DNA of 51,778 nucleotides from Victivallaceae bacterium (lineage in GTDB: Bacteria > Verrucomicrobiota > Lentisphaeria > Victivallales > Victivallaceae). The stretch spans positions 1 through 51,778 of the forward strand of contig JAQUTL010000018.1 of assembly GCA_028709805.1 (NCBI GenBank), in the 5' to 3' direction. The notes beneath the pieces are model-generated. The model was not told the DNA's origin, searched no databases, and saw only the letters and a list, made by a program, of their open reading frames with translations. Shown here piece by piece: positions 1-7,680 of this stretch. Numbering within the stretch: position 1 is the first letter of the stretch; each line of letters starts with the position of its first letter. Both the position numbers and the translations under genes were made by a program.

Positions 1-517
1 CGCAGAACTTCTGAAGATAGAATCCGTTGGCGCGGGCAATCTCGCGGCCGCGCAGATAACCGGACTCCTTTTTGAAGTTCCATTCGGCAAAGTCAGGGAA
101 AGCCGAACCGACCTCGAAAATCAGCGGACTCGACTTCCGGGGGCTGACCGTCAGACTGGTGGCGAATCTGGCGTAGCCGAGTTCGTGCGCCGCCGCCGCC
201 GTACGTCCCAGACTGAACTGAAAACAGCGCCGGCAGCGTTCGCCGCCCTCCGGCGCGCCGGAGAATTCCGCGCAGCGGTCCAGCCATGAGCCGTGGTCGT
301 AAGTATCGAAATAACACGGCACATCGAACATGCCGGCCAATCTTTCCACATATCTGCCGCGAAGCTCAAACTCCGCCGCCGTGGCCAGATTGCTGTTGGA
401 AAAATAAAATCCCACCCGCCGGTAGCCGGCCAGCAGCCGCTCGACGCAGCCGCCGGCACAGGGCGCACAGCACACATGCAGCAATATCGACTCGCCGTTT
501 TCCTGAAAATTTTTCAT
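1..517 (-). CDS. queH: Epoxyqueuosine reductase QueH, cut by the window edge
   Basis: QueH reduces epoxyqueuosine to queuosine in tRNA with anticodon GUN. The reading frame from the ATG at 517 runs open to base 1, giving 172 residues with the C-terminus missing. Seen directly: an N-terminal LHVCCAPC motif (paired cysteines of the family), then RCRRCF near residue 95 and a terminal FC at the cut end, the expected pattern of cysteine pairs for the metal and iron-sulfur sites of the QueH (former DUF208) family. No Shine-Dalgarno precedes the ATG; the sequence just upstream is a -10-like box, so the mRNA is probably leaderless. It diverges from the hprK-like/mutS unit. Assignment is firm; the end of the gene lies outside the window. 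Confidence 0.9.
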   Translation of the reverse strand, partial: MKNFQENGESILLHVCCAPCAGGCVERLLAGYRRVGFYFSNSNLATAAEFELRGRYVERLAGMFDVPCYFDTYDHGSWLDRCAEFSGAPEGGERCRRCFQFSLGRTAAAAHELGYARFATSLTVSPRKSSPLIFEVGSAFPDFAEWNFKKESGYLRGREIARANGFYLQKFC

Positions 518-525
518 GATTGGAT

Positions 526-553
526 AATTTAGCCGCGAATTCGGACAAATCAA
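526..553 (-). promoter_or_regulatory. Promoter of queH (TTGATT-N16-TAAATT)
   Basis: On the minus strand TTGATT (553-548) is followed after 16 nt by TAAATT (531-526). Only 8 nt separate the -10 box from the queH ATG, so the predicted start site falls on or within about 2 nt of the A of ATG. It lies back to back with the promoter of the hprK-like gene, one base apart. Confidence 0.6.
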
Positions 554-554
554 C

Positions 555-582
555 TTGAAAAAAAGGCTTACAGCTTTAAATT
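555..582 (+). promoter_or_regulatory. Promoter of the hprK-like/mutS unit (TTGAAA-N16-TAAATT)
   Basis: TTGAAA (555-560), a 16-nt spacer and TAAATT (577-582). The next gene's ATG begins at 590, 7 nt after the -10 box, with no Shine-Dalgarno in between, so transcription should start at or next to the start codon. Confidence 0.6.
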
Positions 583-589
583 ACACCGT

Positions 590-1498
590 ATGAGAGAAAT
601 TTTATCGGCAAAAATACAACTGCCCTCCGGCGGTTTTTACGGTTACACCGCGATCGGCGGCTATGCCGCGGCTCAGCTGGCGAAGATCGCCGGCATCTGC
701 GGCACGGAGATTTTCGCCGGCGGATTTTCGCCGCCGCCCGGCTCCGCATGCTGCGTCATCGAAGAGATAACCCGGGCGGAAGTCGATCGCCACACTCCGG
801 TCGAACCGGACAAATACACGCTGTTCGAGCCGTCCATAATCATCAAAATCGACAAAGCCACGCTGAACGCCAGAGTCTATATCGTTCCGTCCGCCGCGAT
901 GACCGGGGAAAAGACCGGTTTCCTGTGGCGGCGGCTCTACTATCTGCCGCTGCTTTCTCTGGTGACGACCTCCGCCACCTGCGTTGCGCACGGTGTGCTG
1001 GCCGAATTCAAAGGTTCCGGCGTGATCGTCAGCGGACCGAGCGGCATCGGGAAATCGACCGCCTCGCGCCGTCTGCCGCCGCCGTGGAACGTGCTGGCGG
1101 ATGACTGCATGATCGTCCAGAAACTTCCGGACGGTTTCCACGCTTCTCCGGTGCCGACCTGGAGTTTATACTACACCTCCGGGGGCATGGCGCGCCGGTT
1201 TGCATGCGAACGGAGCATAAAACTTGCTTCGCTGTTTCTGCTTGACCGCGGCACCGACCGCGTTGAACCCATCACGCACAAACAGGCGATCATCGGCTTC
1301 ACCCGGTCGATCGGCGACATGACCAAAATTCTGACCGGCCGCCTCCCCGATCCGGCCCGTCAGACCGTTTTCGACCGCGGCTTCGCCATGGCCTCCGAAA
1401 TTGCCGGCGAGCTGCAGGTTCGCCATCTCTACGCCACACTGACCGGTAACTTCTGGTCCGGCATGGAGGCCGCCGCAACCGGCGCGGAACAGCAATAA
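590..1498 (+). CDS. HprK/ScmC-like P-loop protein
   Basis: A 302-residue protein resembling the C-terminal kinase domain of HPr kinase/phosphorylase and the related SynChlorMet ScmC proteins. Visible motifs are a Walker A loop GPSGIGKST at residues 149-157 and an LADD segment near 169-172, matching the P-loop and following Asp pair of HprK. The family's N-terminal HPr-binding domain and its second signature after the P-loop are not recognisable, so HPr phosphorylation should not be assumed. A PTWS segment at 189-192 followed by a FLL-plus-charged stretch is more like ScmC. The TAA stop overlaps the mutS ATG by one base, so the genes should be translationally coupled. Substrate unknown. Confidence 0.65.
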   Translation: MREILSAKIQLPSGGFYGYTAIGGYAAAQLAKIAGICGTEIFAGGFSPPPGSACCVIEEITRAEVDRHTPVEPDKYTLFEPSIIIKIDKATLNARVYIVPSAAMTGEKTGFLWRRLYYLPLLSLVTTSATCVAHGVLAEFKGSGVIVSGPSGIGKSTASRRLPPPWNVLADDCMIVQKLPDGFHASPVPTWSLYYTSGGMARRFACERSIKLASLFLLDRGTDRVEPITHKQAIIGFTRSIGDMTKILTGRLPDPARQTVFDRGFAMASEIAGELQVRHLYATLTGNFWSGMEAAATGAEQQ

Positions 1499-4071
1499 TG
1501 AGCGACGAAGAAAAACTCACTCCGATGATGCGGCAGTACCGCGCCGCCAAAGCGGATATTCCGGCCGACGCGATACTGCTCTTCCGGCTCGGAGACTTTT
1601 ATGAAATGTTTTTTGAGGACGCCGCGCGGGCCAGCGCAATCCTCGACCTGGTGCTGACCCGCCGCCAGAACCTGCCGATGTGCGGCTTCCCGTACCACAA
1701 TCTTGAGGTGCAGCTTCCTCGGCTGCTGGCCGCCGGAGTAAAGGTGGCGATCGCGGAGCAGCTGGAGGACCCGAAGCTGGCCAAAGGCATTGTCAAACGG
1801 GCCATCACCCGGATAATCACGCCGGGAACCGTACTGGAAGGAAGCGTGCTGACGCCGGGGCGCAACAACTTTCTGCTGGCGCTCTGCCGGAAAAAAGACG
1901 ATTTCGCACTGGCGAGTCTGGACATAACCACCGGTGAATTCCGGGTGACAATGCTGTCGGGAACCGGAGCGGTGGAGTCGGAACTGAACCGGCTCGGCGC
2001 CCGGGAATGCGCGGTGCCGGTTTCGCTGCTGCCGCTGCTGGAGGCGGAGCCGCCGCTGATTAAAGTGGGCGGCGGCGCAAAGATGCTGTTTACGCCGATC
2101 GAGGATTATCTGTTCGATCCGCCGTCGGCGCGTGAATTTCTGCAGTGCCACTTCGGAGTTTCCACGCTGGACGGATTCGGCTGTAAAAATCTGCCGCTGG
2201 CGGTGTCGGCCGCCGGAGCGGTGCTCTGCTACGCAGTGGAAAACCTCCGGCAGGAGGCCAGACACGTTACAAAACTCACCGTGTATCTCACCTCGGACGT
2301 GGTGGAGATTGACGCCGCGTCGCAACGCAATCTTGAACTGGTCGACCCGATGTACGGCAACGACCGCTCGTCCACGCTGCTTGCGGTGATGGACCGCACC
2401 GTCACGCCGATGGGCGGCCGTCTGCTGCGCGACTGGCTGCTGCGGCCGCTCGCCGTCCGCGACGCGATTCTCAAGCGGCTCGACGCGGTGGACGCTTTGC
2501 TCGGAGACGTGCTGACCATGTGCGAAATTCACGAGACGCTCGGCGTTGTGCGCGACCTTGAACGCATCGTCGCCCGCCTGAACCTCGGCAACGCCAACGC
2601 GCGCGACCTGCTGATGCTGGCCGCCTCGCTGGAGTCACTGCCCGGCATACGGCTTCTGGTCGGGAACTTTGACACTCCGCTGATGAACGAGATCGGCTCG
2701 GCAATCGCGCCGCAGCCGGAGCTGGCCGATCACATCCGCCGGGCGATAGTGGACGAACCGCCGCTGCCGTTGACCGACGGCGGCATCATCCGCGAAGGCT
2801 ACGACGCCCGGCTCGACGACTTCCGCCGCGCCGCCGCCGAAGGCAAGGACTGGCTGGCCGACATTCAGAAACGCGAACAGGAACGCACCGGAATCCGGTC
2901 GCTGAAAGTCCGTTACAATTCGGTCTTCGGTTATTATATCGAAGTAAGCAAGTCGAATCTCGATCTGGTGCCGGATGATTATGTGCGGAAGCAGACCACC
3001 ACCAACGGCGAAAGATTCATCACGCCGGAATTGAAGGAGCTGGAAAGCAAGATTCTCGGCGCCGAAGAGAAAAGCAAAGCGCTGGAGTTCCAGCTGTTTC
3101 AGGCGCTGCGCGAGGAGACGCTGCCGTTCACGCCGGCCATTCAGCAGACCGCGGCACAGCTGGCGGTGCTGGATGTGCTCTGCTCGTTTGCCGAATGCGC
3201 CCGCCAGCGCCATTATGTCCGCCCGCGCCTGACCGATGACGCCGCGCTGCATATCCGCGGCGGCCGCCATCCGGTTCTCGACATCACCATGAAGACCGAA
3301 CGATTCGTTCCCAACGACGCAAATCTGGACGACGACCTCAATAAGATGATGATCATCACCGGCCCGAACATGGCGGGCAAATCCACCTACATCCGTCAGA
3401 CGGCGCTGCTGGTGCTGCTCGCTCAATGCGGCTCGTTCATCCCGGCCGACGACGCCTGCATCGGGCTGGTTGACCGGATATTCACCCGGGTCGGCGCGTC
3501 CGACGATCTCAACCGCGGCCAGAGCACCTTCATGGTTGAAATGAGCGAAACGGCCAACATCCTGAATCACGCCACGGCGAAAAGTCTGGTCATTCTGGAC
3601 GAGATCGGCCGCGGGACCAGCACGTTTGACGGGTTGAGTCTGGCCTGGAGCATCGCGGAATTCCTGCACGACGAAATCGGCTGCCGAACCCAGTTCGCCA
3701 CCCACTACCATGAGCTGACCGGTCTGGCGCAGACCCGACGCGGCATCAAAAACTATCTGGTGGCGGTGCGCGAATACGGCGACAAGGTGATTTTCATGCG
3801 GCAGATCGTCCCCGGCGGCGCGGACAAAAGTTACGGCATCTATGTGGCGAAGCTCGCAGGTCTGCCGCCGGCGGTGCTGAACCGGGCGAAAGTGATTCTT
3901 GAGGCGCTGGAAAACTCGTCGGCGCAGATCGACGCGGAGCTGGCGGCCGGCGACGCCGCGGTCGGCCGCAAGCGCGGACTGCTGGTGCGCCGGGCGAAAA
4001 AAAGTTCCGGAGCGGACAACGGCGGCGGCGAAATCGACGAACTGCTGCCGTTCCAGCCCAAACTTTTCTGA
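1498..4071 (+). CDS. mutS: DNA mismatch repair protein MutS
   Basis: MutS binds base mismatches and small loops and starts methyl-independent or MutL-dependent repair. The 857-residue product has the usual MutS1 length. The mismatch-reading Phe-x-Glu lies in GDFYEMFF (F34, E36). The ATPase domain carries Walker A GPNMAGKST at 622-630, the conserved RVGASDDL..GQSTFMVEM segment, Walker B ILDEIGRGTSTFDG, and the THYHEL motif. It starts with an ATG overlapping the stop of the upstream hprK-like gene. No mutL lies in the window. Function is firm. Confidence 0.97.
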   Translation: MSDEEKLTPMMRQYRAAKADIPADAILLFRLGDFYEMFFEDAARASAILDLVLTRRQNLPMCGFPYHNLEVQLPRLLAAGVKVAIAEQLEDPKLAKGIVKRAITRIITPGTVLEGSVLTPGRNNFLLALCRKKDDFALASLDITTGEFRVTMLSGTGAVESELNRLGARECAVPVSLLPLLEAEPPLIKVGGGAKMLFTPIEDYLFDPPSAREFLQCHFGVSTLDGFGCKNLPLAVSAAGAVLCYAVENLRQEARHVTKLTVYLTSDVVEIDAASQRNLELVDPMYGNDRSSTLLAVMDRTVTPMGGRLLRDWLLRPLAVRDAILKRLDAVDALLGDVLTMCEIHETLGVVRDLERIVARLNLGNANARDLLMLAASLESLPGIRLLVGNFDTPLMNEIGSAIAPQPELADHIRRAIVDEPPLPLTDGGIIREGYDARLDDFRRAAAEGKDWLADIQKREQERTGIRSLKVRYNSVFGYYIEVSKSNLDLVPDDYVRKQTTTNGERFITPELKELESKILGAEEKSKALEFQLFQALREETLPFTPAIQQTAAQLAVLDVLCSFAECARQRHYVRPRLTDDAALHIRGGRHPVLDITMKTERFVPNDANLDDDLNKMMIITGPNMAGKSTYIRQTALLVLLAQCGSFIPADDACIGLVDRIFTRVGASDDLNRGQSTFMVEMSETANILNHATAKSLVILDEIGRGTSTFDGLSLAWSIAEFLHDEIGCRTQFATHYHELTGLAQTRRGIKNYLVAVREYGDKVIFMRQIVPGGADKSYGIYVAKLAGLPPAVLNRAKVILEALENSSAQIDAELAAGDAAVGRKRGLLVRRAKKSSGADNGGGEIDELLPFQPKLF

Positions 4072-4092
4072 TAAAAGTCAAGGAGGTCTGTC

Positions 4093-4605
4093 ATGGACAT
4101 GATACCGGAGGAGTTCGACCGGCTCACCAGATACCTTGCAATGGATGACGCTGAAGCCGACCGGCGGCGCGCGCACGTCCTCGGGTTCGACGACGGCGTC
4201 ATGGTCGCTCCCGGCGCGATCATCCGGATCGGCGCCAACCGGATCGGGCGCAACTCCTTCATCGGGCTCTACAGCTATCTGAACGGCGACGTGCGGATCG
4301 GCGCCGACGTGCTGATCGGTCCGCACTGTTCGCTCCCGGCCGGGAACCACAAGTTCGATCCCGCCACCAAAGCGTTCAACACCAAACGCGACACGCCGCG
4401 CCCGATTGTGATCGGAGACGGCTCATGGCTGGCCTCCGGCGTGACCGTGACTTCCGGAGTGACCGTCGGCCGCGGCGTGCTGGTCTGCGCCAACAGCGTG
4501 GTGACGCATGACCTGCCGGACTTTTCCATCGCCGCCGGAACGCCGGCGAAAGTGGTCGGCTCAATCGATCCGGAGACCGGCGAATACCACTGGAACGACC
4601 GATGA
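4093..4605 (+). CDS. Hexapeptide-repeat acyltransferase (LacA/WbbJ type)
   Basis: A 170-residue protein with left-handed beta-helix hexapeptide repeats, such as IRIGANRIGRNSFIG and VRIGADVLIGPH, and the AGTPAKVVG segment that closes the helix in sugar O-acetyltransferases. The His in GNHKFD is in the position of the catalytic His of LacA-type enzymes. A strong Shine-Dalgarno (AAGGAGG) sits 7 nt before the ATG. Its end overlaps the start of the heparinase-family gene by 4 nt (ATGA), suggesting a shared glycan substrate. The acceptor is unknown; acetyl transfer to a sugar is the likely reaction. Confidence 0.8.
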   Translation: MDMIPEEFDRLTRYLAMDDAEADRRRAHVLGFDDGVMVAPGAIIRIGANRIGRNSFIGLYSYLNGDVRIGADVLIGPHCSLPAGNHKFDPATKAFNTKRDTPRPIVIGDGSWLASGVTVTSGVTVGRGVLVCANSVVTHDLPDFSIAAGTPAKVVGSIDPETGEYHWNDR

Positions 4606-6305
4606 TCACCGCCGCCGAGCTGCTGAAAAAACTGCCAAATTCACATCCGCGTCATATTTATTTCCCGGAGGATCTGGCCGGGCTGAAAGCAACGCATCAG
4701 CTTGAATTTCAAAAGCTGGCGGTCAACCGCGCCATGGCGCTGGCGTCGCCGGTCATGCGTGAAAACGACGCGCCGGACTATCGCCGGAGCTTCGAGCTTG
4801 CCAGATTCCGCCTTGACCGCGACGCGGTCGCCTGCGCTCTCCTGTATCTGTTCAACCGCGACCGCGAAGCCGGAAGCCGCGTCCACGATCAGGTCATGGA
4901 ACTCTGCCGTTGGAACTGCTCGGTGGCGCCGCCGTTCGATGAAGTGGCGCTCAGCGTCTGCCGCACGCTTCCGGCGCTGTTCGACTGGACATTCGACCTC
5001 TATTCACCGGAAGAAAAAGCGGCGGTCGCCGCTGTTCTGCTCCGCCACGGACGCGACATCGCCCGCCGGATCGCCATTGAGGATTTTGCAAACAACCCCG
5101 GCAACTCACATACTTCCCGGCTCCCCGGCTACCTCGGTGAGATCGCCATGGCCCTCCACGGCGCCGGCGGCGACGAACGGGAGACGGACGGCTGGCTCGA
5201 TTACGCCTTGAATTTTTACGAAACAAATTTCCCGTTTTACGGCGATGACGACGGCGGATGGGCGGAAGGCCCCTTTTACGCGTCAAGTTACACCAAATGG
5301 TTTCTGCCGTTCTTTTTCGCGGTTAAGCGCATTTGCGGACACTCGTTTTTCAACAAACCGTTTTACCGGAATCTTTCGGAGTTTTTCATCCATTTCGCGC
5401 CGCCGGAACAGGAGTCGCATCCGTTCGGAGACGGTCACTGGCCAACCGCCGCGGAATGGCCGGGATTTCAGGCGCAGGACCCCTTCGGCGTCTACGCCGA
5501 TTCACCGCTGGCAAAACGGTTTTCCAGCGCGGCGCGGAAAAACGCCGAATATTTTGAACTCCATTTGCTCGACCTTATTCTGCCGGACGCCGGAATCAGT
5601 CCGCGTGACAGCGGCTCACCGTTTTTTCTGTCGCGCCGCGCCGGATTCGCCTCCGTCCGCCGCTGCCCGGACGATCCGGAGAACGACGTGGCGCTGCTCG
5701 CCCGCGCTTCGGCCTACGGCTCCGGCAGCCACCGTCATGCCGATCAGGGGGACTTCGCAATTCTGGCGCGCGGCAAAACCATGCTCGGCCCGTCCGGTTA
5801 TTTCGGCTACCAGTTCGGCACCGAACACCATCGGAAGTGGACTACCCAAACCATCGCCGCCAACTGCGCGCTGATCGACGGAGCGGGACAGCCGACCGAT
5901 TCGCCGGAAGCAACCGCCGCATTCACCGACTTTGCCGGAGAACACTTCACCGCCGACCTCTCCGCCGCTTACGGCAGCGCAATATCATACGAGCGCCGCT
6001 TCAGATTTGACCGGAAAAACCTCGTCATCGAAGTACGCGACGCCATCGCCGCCCGCCGGCCGGTCATCGTGTCCTGGCTGCTGCACTCCTATGCTTCCCC
6101 GGAGATTTTGGCCGACGGCGCCTTCGTCATCCGCCGCCCCGGAGCCGTGCTGCGCGGAAAAGTCACGCCGGAAACCGCGCTTTCCGTCTCCGACCGCTTC
6201 ACCGTCCCCTGCCCCGGCCTGCCCGACCAATATCATATGACATGGATATTCCCCGCCGCCGAACGACATGAAATTATCGCCCGATTCACCGTGGAACTTA
6301 TTTGA
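4602..6305 (+). CDS. Heparinase II/III-family protein
   Basis: A 567-residue protein. The N-terminal half looks like the alpha/alpha-toroid of polysaccharide lyases, starting with the HPRHIYFPEDL-type motif; the C-terminal half matches the heparinase II/III beta-sandwich, with SGSHRHADQGDFAIL as the conserved His/Asp region and GPSGYFGYQ following it. Members cleave uronic-acid polysaccharides such as alginate or glycosaminoglycans by beta-elimination. Unlike most secreted members it has no visible signal peptide (MITAAELLKKL start), so it may act in the cytoplasm on imported oligosaccharides or have another role. The start is fixed by a 4-nt ATGA overlap with the acyltransferase gene. Substrate cannot be read from the sequence. 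Confidence 0.82.
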   Translation: MITAAELLKKLPNSHPRHIYFPEDLAGLKATHQLEFQKLAVNRAMALASPVMRENDAPDYRRSFELARFRLDRDAVACALLYLFNRDREAGSRVHDQVMELCRWNCSVAPPFDEVALSVCRTLPALFDWTFDLYSPEEKAAVAAVLLRHGRDIARRIAIEDFANNPGNSHTSRLPGYLGEIAMALHGAGGDERETDGWLDYALNFYETNFPFYGDDDGGWAEGPFYASSYTKWFLPFFFAVKRICGHSFFNKPFYRNLSEFFIHFAPPEQESHPFGDGHWPTAAEWPGFQAQDPFGVYADSPLAKRFSSAARKNAEYFELHLLDLILPDAGISPRDSGSPFFLSRRAGFASVRRCPDDPENDVALLARASAYGSGSHRHADQGDFAILARGKTMLGPSGYFGYQFGTEHHRKWTTQTIAANCALIDGAGQPTDSPEATAAFTDFAGEHFTADLSAAYGSAISYERRFRFDRKNLVIEVRDAIAARRPVIVSWLLHSYASPEILADGAFVIRRPGAVLRGKVTPETALSVSDRFTVPCPGLPDQYHMTWIFPAAERHEIIARFTVELI

Positions 6306-6329
6306 CTATTCCGCCGTTTTCGGTATATT
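6302..6329 (+). promoter_or_regulatory. Promoter of the phosphomannomutase unit (TTGACT-N16-TATATT)
   Basis: TTGACT (6302-6307), 16-nt spacer, TATATT (6324-6329). It overlaps the stop codon of the heparinase-family gene and would start transcription near 6336, about 30 nt before the ATG, leaving room for the AAGGAG ribosome site at 6354-6359. Confidence 0.65.
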
Positions 6330-6366
6330 ATTGATAGACATATTAAAATAAAGAAGGAGTTTACAA

Positions 6367-7680
6367 ATGTCCATTTTCAAAGCATATGATATCCGCGGCA
6401 TCTATCCGACCGACCTTTCCGCCGCCACCGCCGAAGCGATCGGACACGCCTATATTCAATTCACCGGTGCCAAACGGGTTGTGGTCGGCCGTGACATGCG
6501 CCCCCACTCCGAACCTTTGTTCCGCGCGCTGGCCAAAGGCATGACCGAACAGGGCGCCGACGTGATCGACCTCGGCCTCTGCTCCACCCCGATGAGCTAC
6601 CACGCCAACGGCGTTCTGCACGCCGACGGCAGCGTGATGATCACCGCCAGCCACAACCCCGGTGAATGGAACGGCTTCAAACTCTGCCGGGCCAACGCGG
6701 TTCCGCTGAGCGGAGCCACCGGAATCAAGGAGATCGAAAAGATTGTGACCGACAGGTCGTGGACGCCGGCGGCGCATACCGGAACCATCACCACCTTCGA
6801 CATCCGGAAAATCTACGCTGAATTTCTGCGCAGCCACGTCAAGTTCACCCGCCGCTTCAAGGTGGTGGTGGACTACGCCAACGCCATGGGCCTTTATGAG
6901 ATCGACGGCATCAAAGAGCTGTTCGACATCGTTCCGCTCTACGGCACTCTGGACGGCACTTTCCCCAACCACGAGGCCAACCCCCTGATCGCCGACACGC
7001 TGACCGCGGTGCGCGCAAAAGTGGTGGAAACCGGCGCCGACTTCGGTGCCGCGTTCGACGGTGACGCCGACCGCTGCGGCTATATCGACAACACCGGAAA
7101 CATTATCCCGATGGACCTTTTCACCGCGCTGATCGCGCAGGACATCCTCGCCGACGGTCCGGCCACCATTCTTTACGATCTGCGCAGCAGCTGGGCCGTG
7201 CGCGAATGCATTGAGGAAAACGGCGGCAAAGCCATCATGTCACGCGTTGGCCACGCTTTCATCAAGGCACAGATGCGGGAATTCGACGCGGTGTTCGCCG
7301 GCGAACTCTCCGGCCACTACTATTTCAAGGAGAACTTCACCGCCGAATCACAGGGGCTGGCGCTGGTGAAACTCGCCAATCTGCTCGATTCGTCCGGGGA
7401 AAAACTGGACCGTCTGGTCGCGCCGCTGCGCCGCTACAGCTTCTCCGGCGAGATCAACTCAAAGGTTTCCGACGTTGCAAAAGTGCTCTCGGCAATCAAA
7501 GAAAAGTACTCCGACGGCAAAATGTATGAGCTTGACGGCGTAAGCGTGGAATATCCGGACTGGCACTTCAATGTCCGGGCCTCCAACACCGAGCCGCTGA
7601 TCCGACTGATCTGCGAAGCAAAAACGCCGGCAATGATGGCCGAAAAACGCGACGAACTCCTGACGCTGATCCGGGGTTGA
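6367..7680 (+). CDS. manB: Phosphomannomutase/phosphoglucomutase
   Basis: Interconverts hexose 6-phosphate and 1-phosphate, feeding GDP-mannose or UDP-glucose synthesis. The 437-residue protein shows all four conserved regions of the alpha-D-phosphohexomutase family: catalytic TASHNP at 93-98 (phosphoserine S95), metal-binding DGDADR at 231-236, the sugar-binding GELSGHYYF loop, and the phosphate-binding RASNTEPLIRL near the C-terminus. The GELSG loop fits bifunctional PMM/PGM (AlgC/ManB type). Good Shine-Dalgarno AAGGAG. The stop overlaps the possible TTG start of the following ATPase gene. Confidence 0.93.
   Translation: MSIFKAYDIRGIYPTDLSAATAEAIGHAYIQFTGAKRVVVGRDMRPHSEPLFRALAKGMTEQGADVIDLGLCSTPMSYHANGVLHADGSVMITASHNPGEWNGFKLCRANAVPLSGATGIKEIEKIVTDRSWTPAAHTGTITTFDIRKIYAEFLRSHVKFTRRFKVVVDYANAMGLYEIDGIKELFDIVPLYGTLDGTFPNHEANPLIADTLTAVRAKVVETGADFGAAFDGDADRCGYIDNTGNIIPMDLFTALIAQDILADGPATILYDLRSSWAVRECIEENGGKAIMSRVGHAFIKAQMREFDAVFAGELSGHYYFKENFTAESQGLALVKLANLLDSSGEKLDRLVAPLRRYSFSGEINSKVSDVAKVLSAIKEKYSDGKMYELDGVSVEYPDWHFNVRASNTEPLIRLICEAKTPAMMAEKRDELLTLIRG

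Noticed and set aside
1498..4071. MutS2 instead of MutS
   Set aside because: The N-terminal mismatch-binding GDFYEMFF motif is present and no Smr nuclease domain follows, so it is MutS1.
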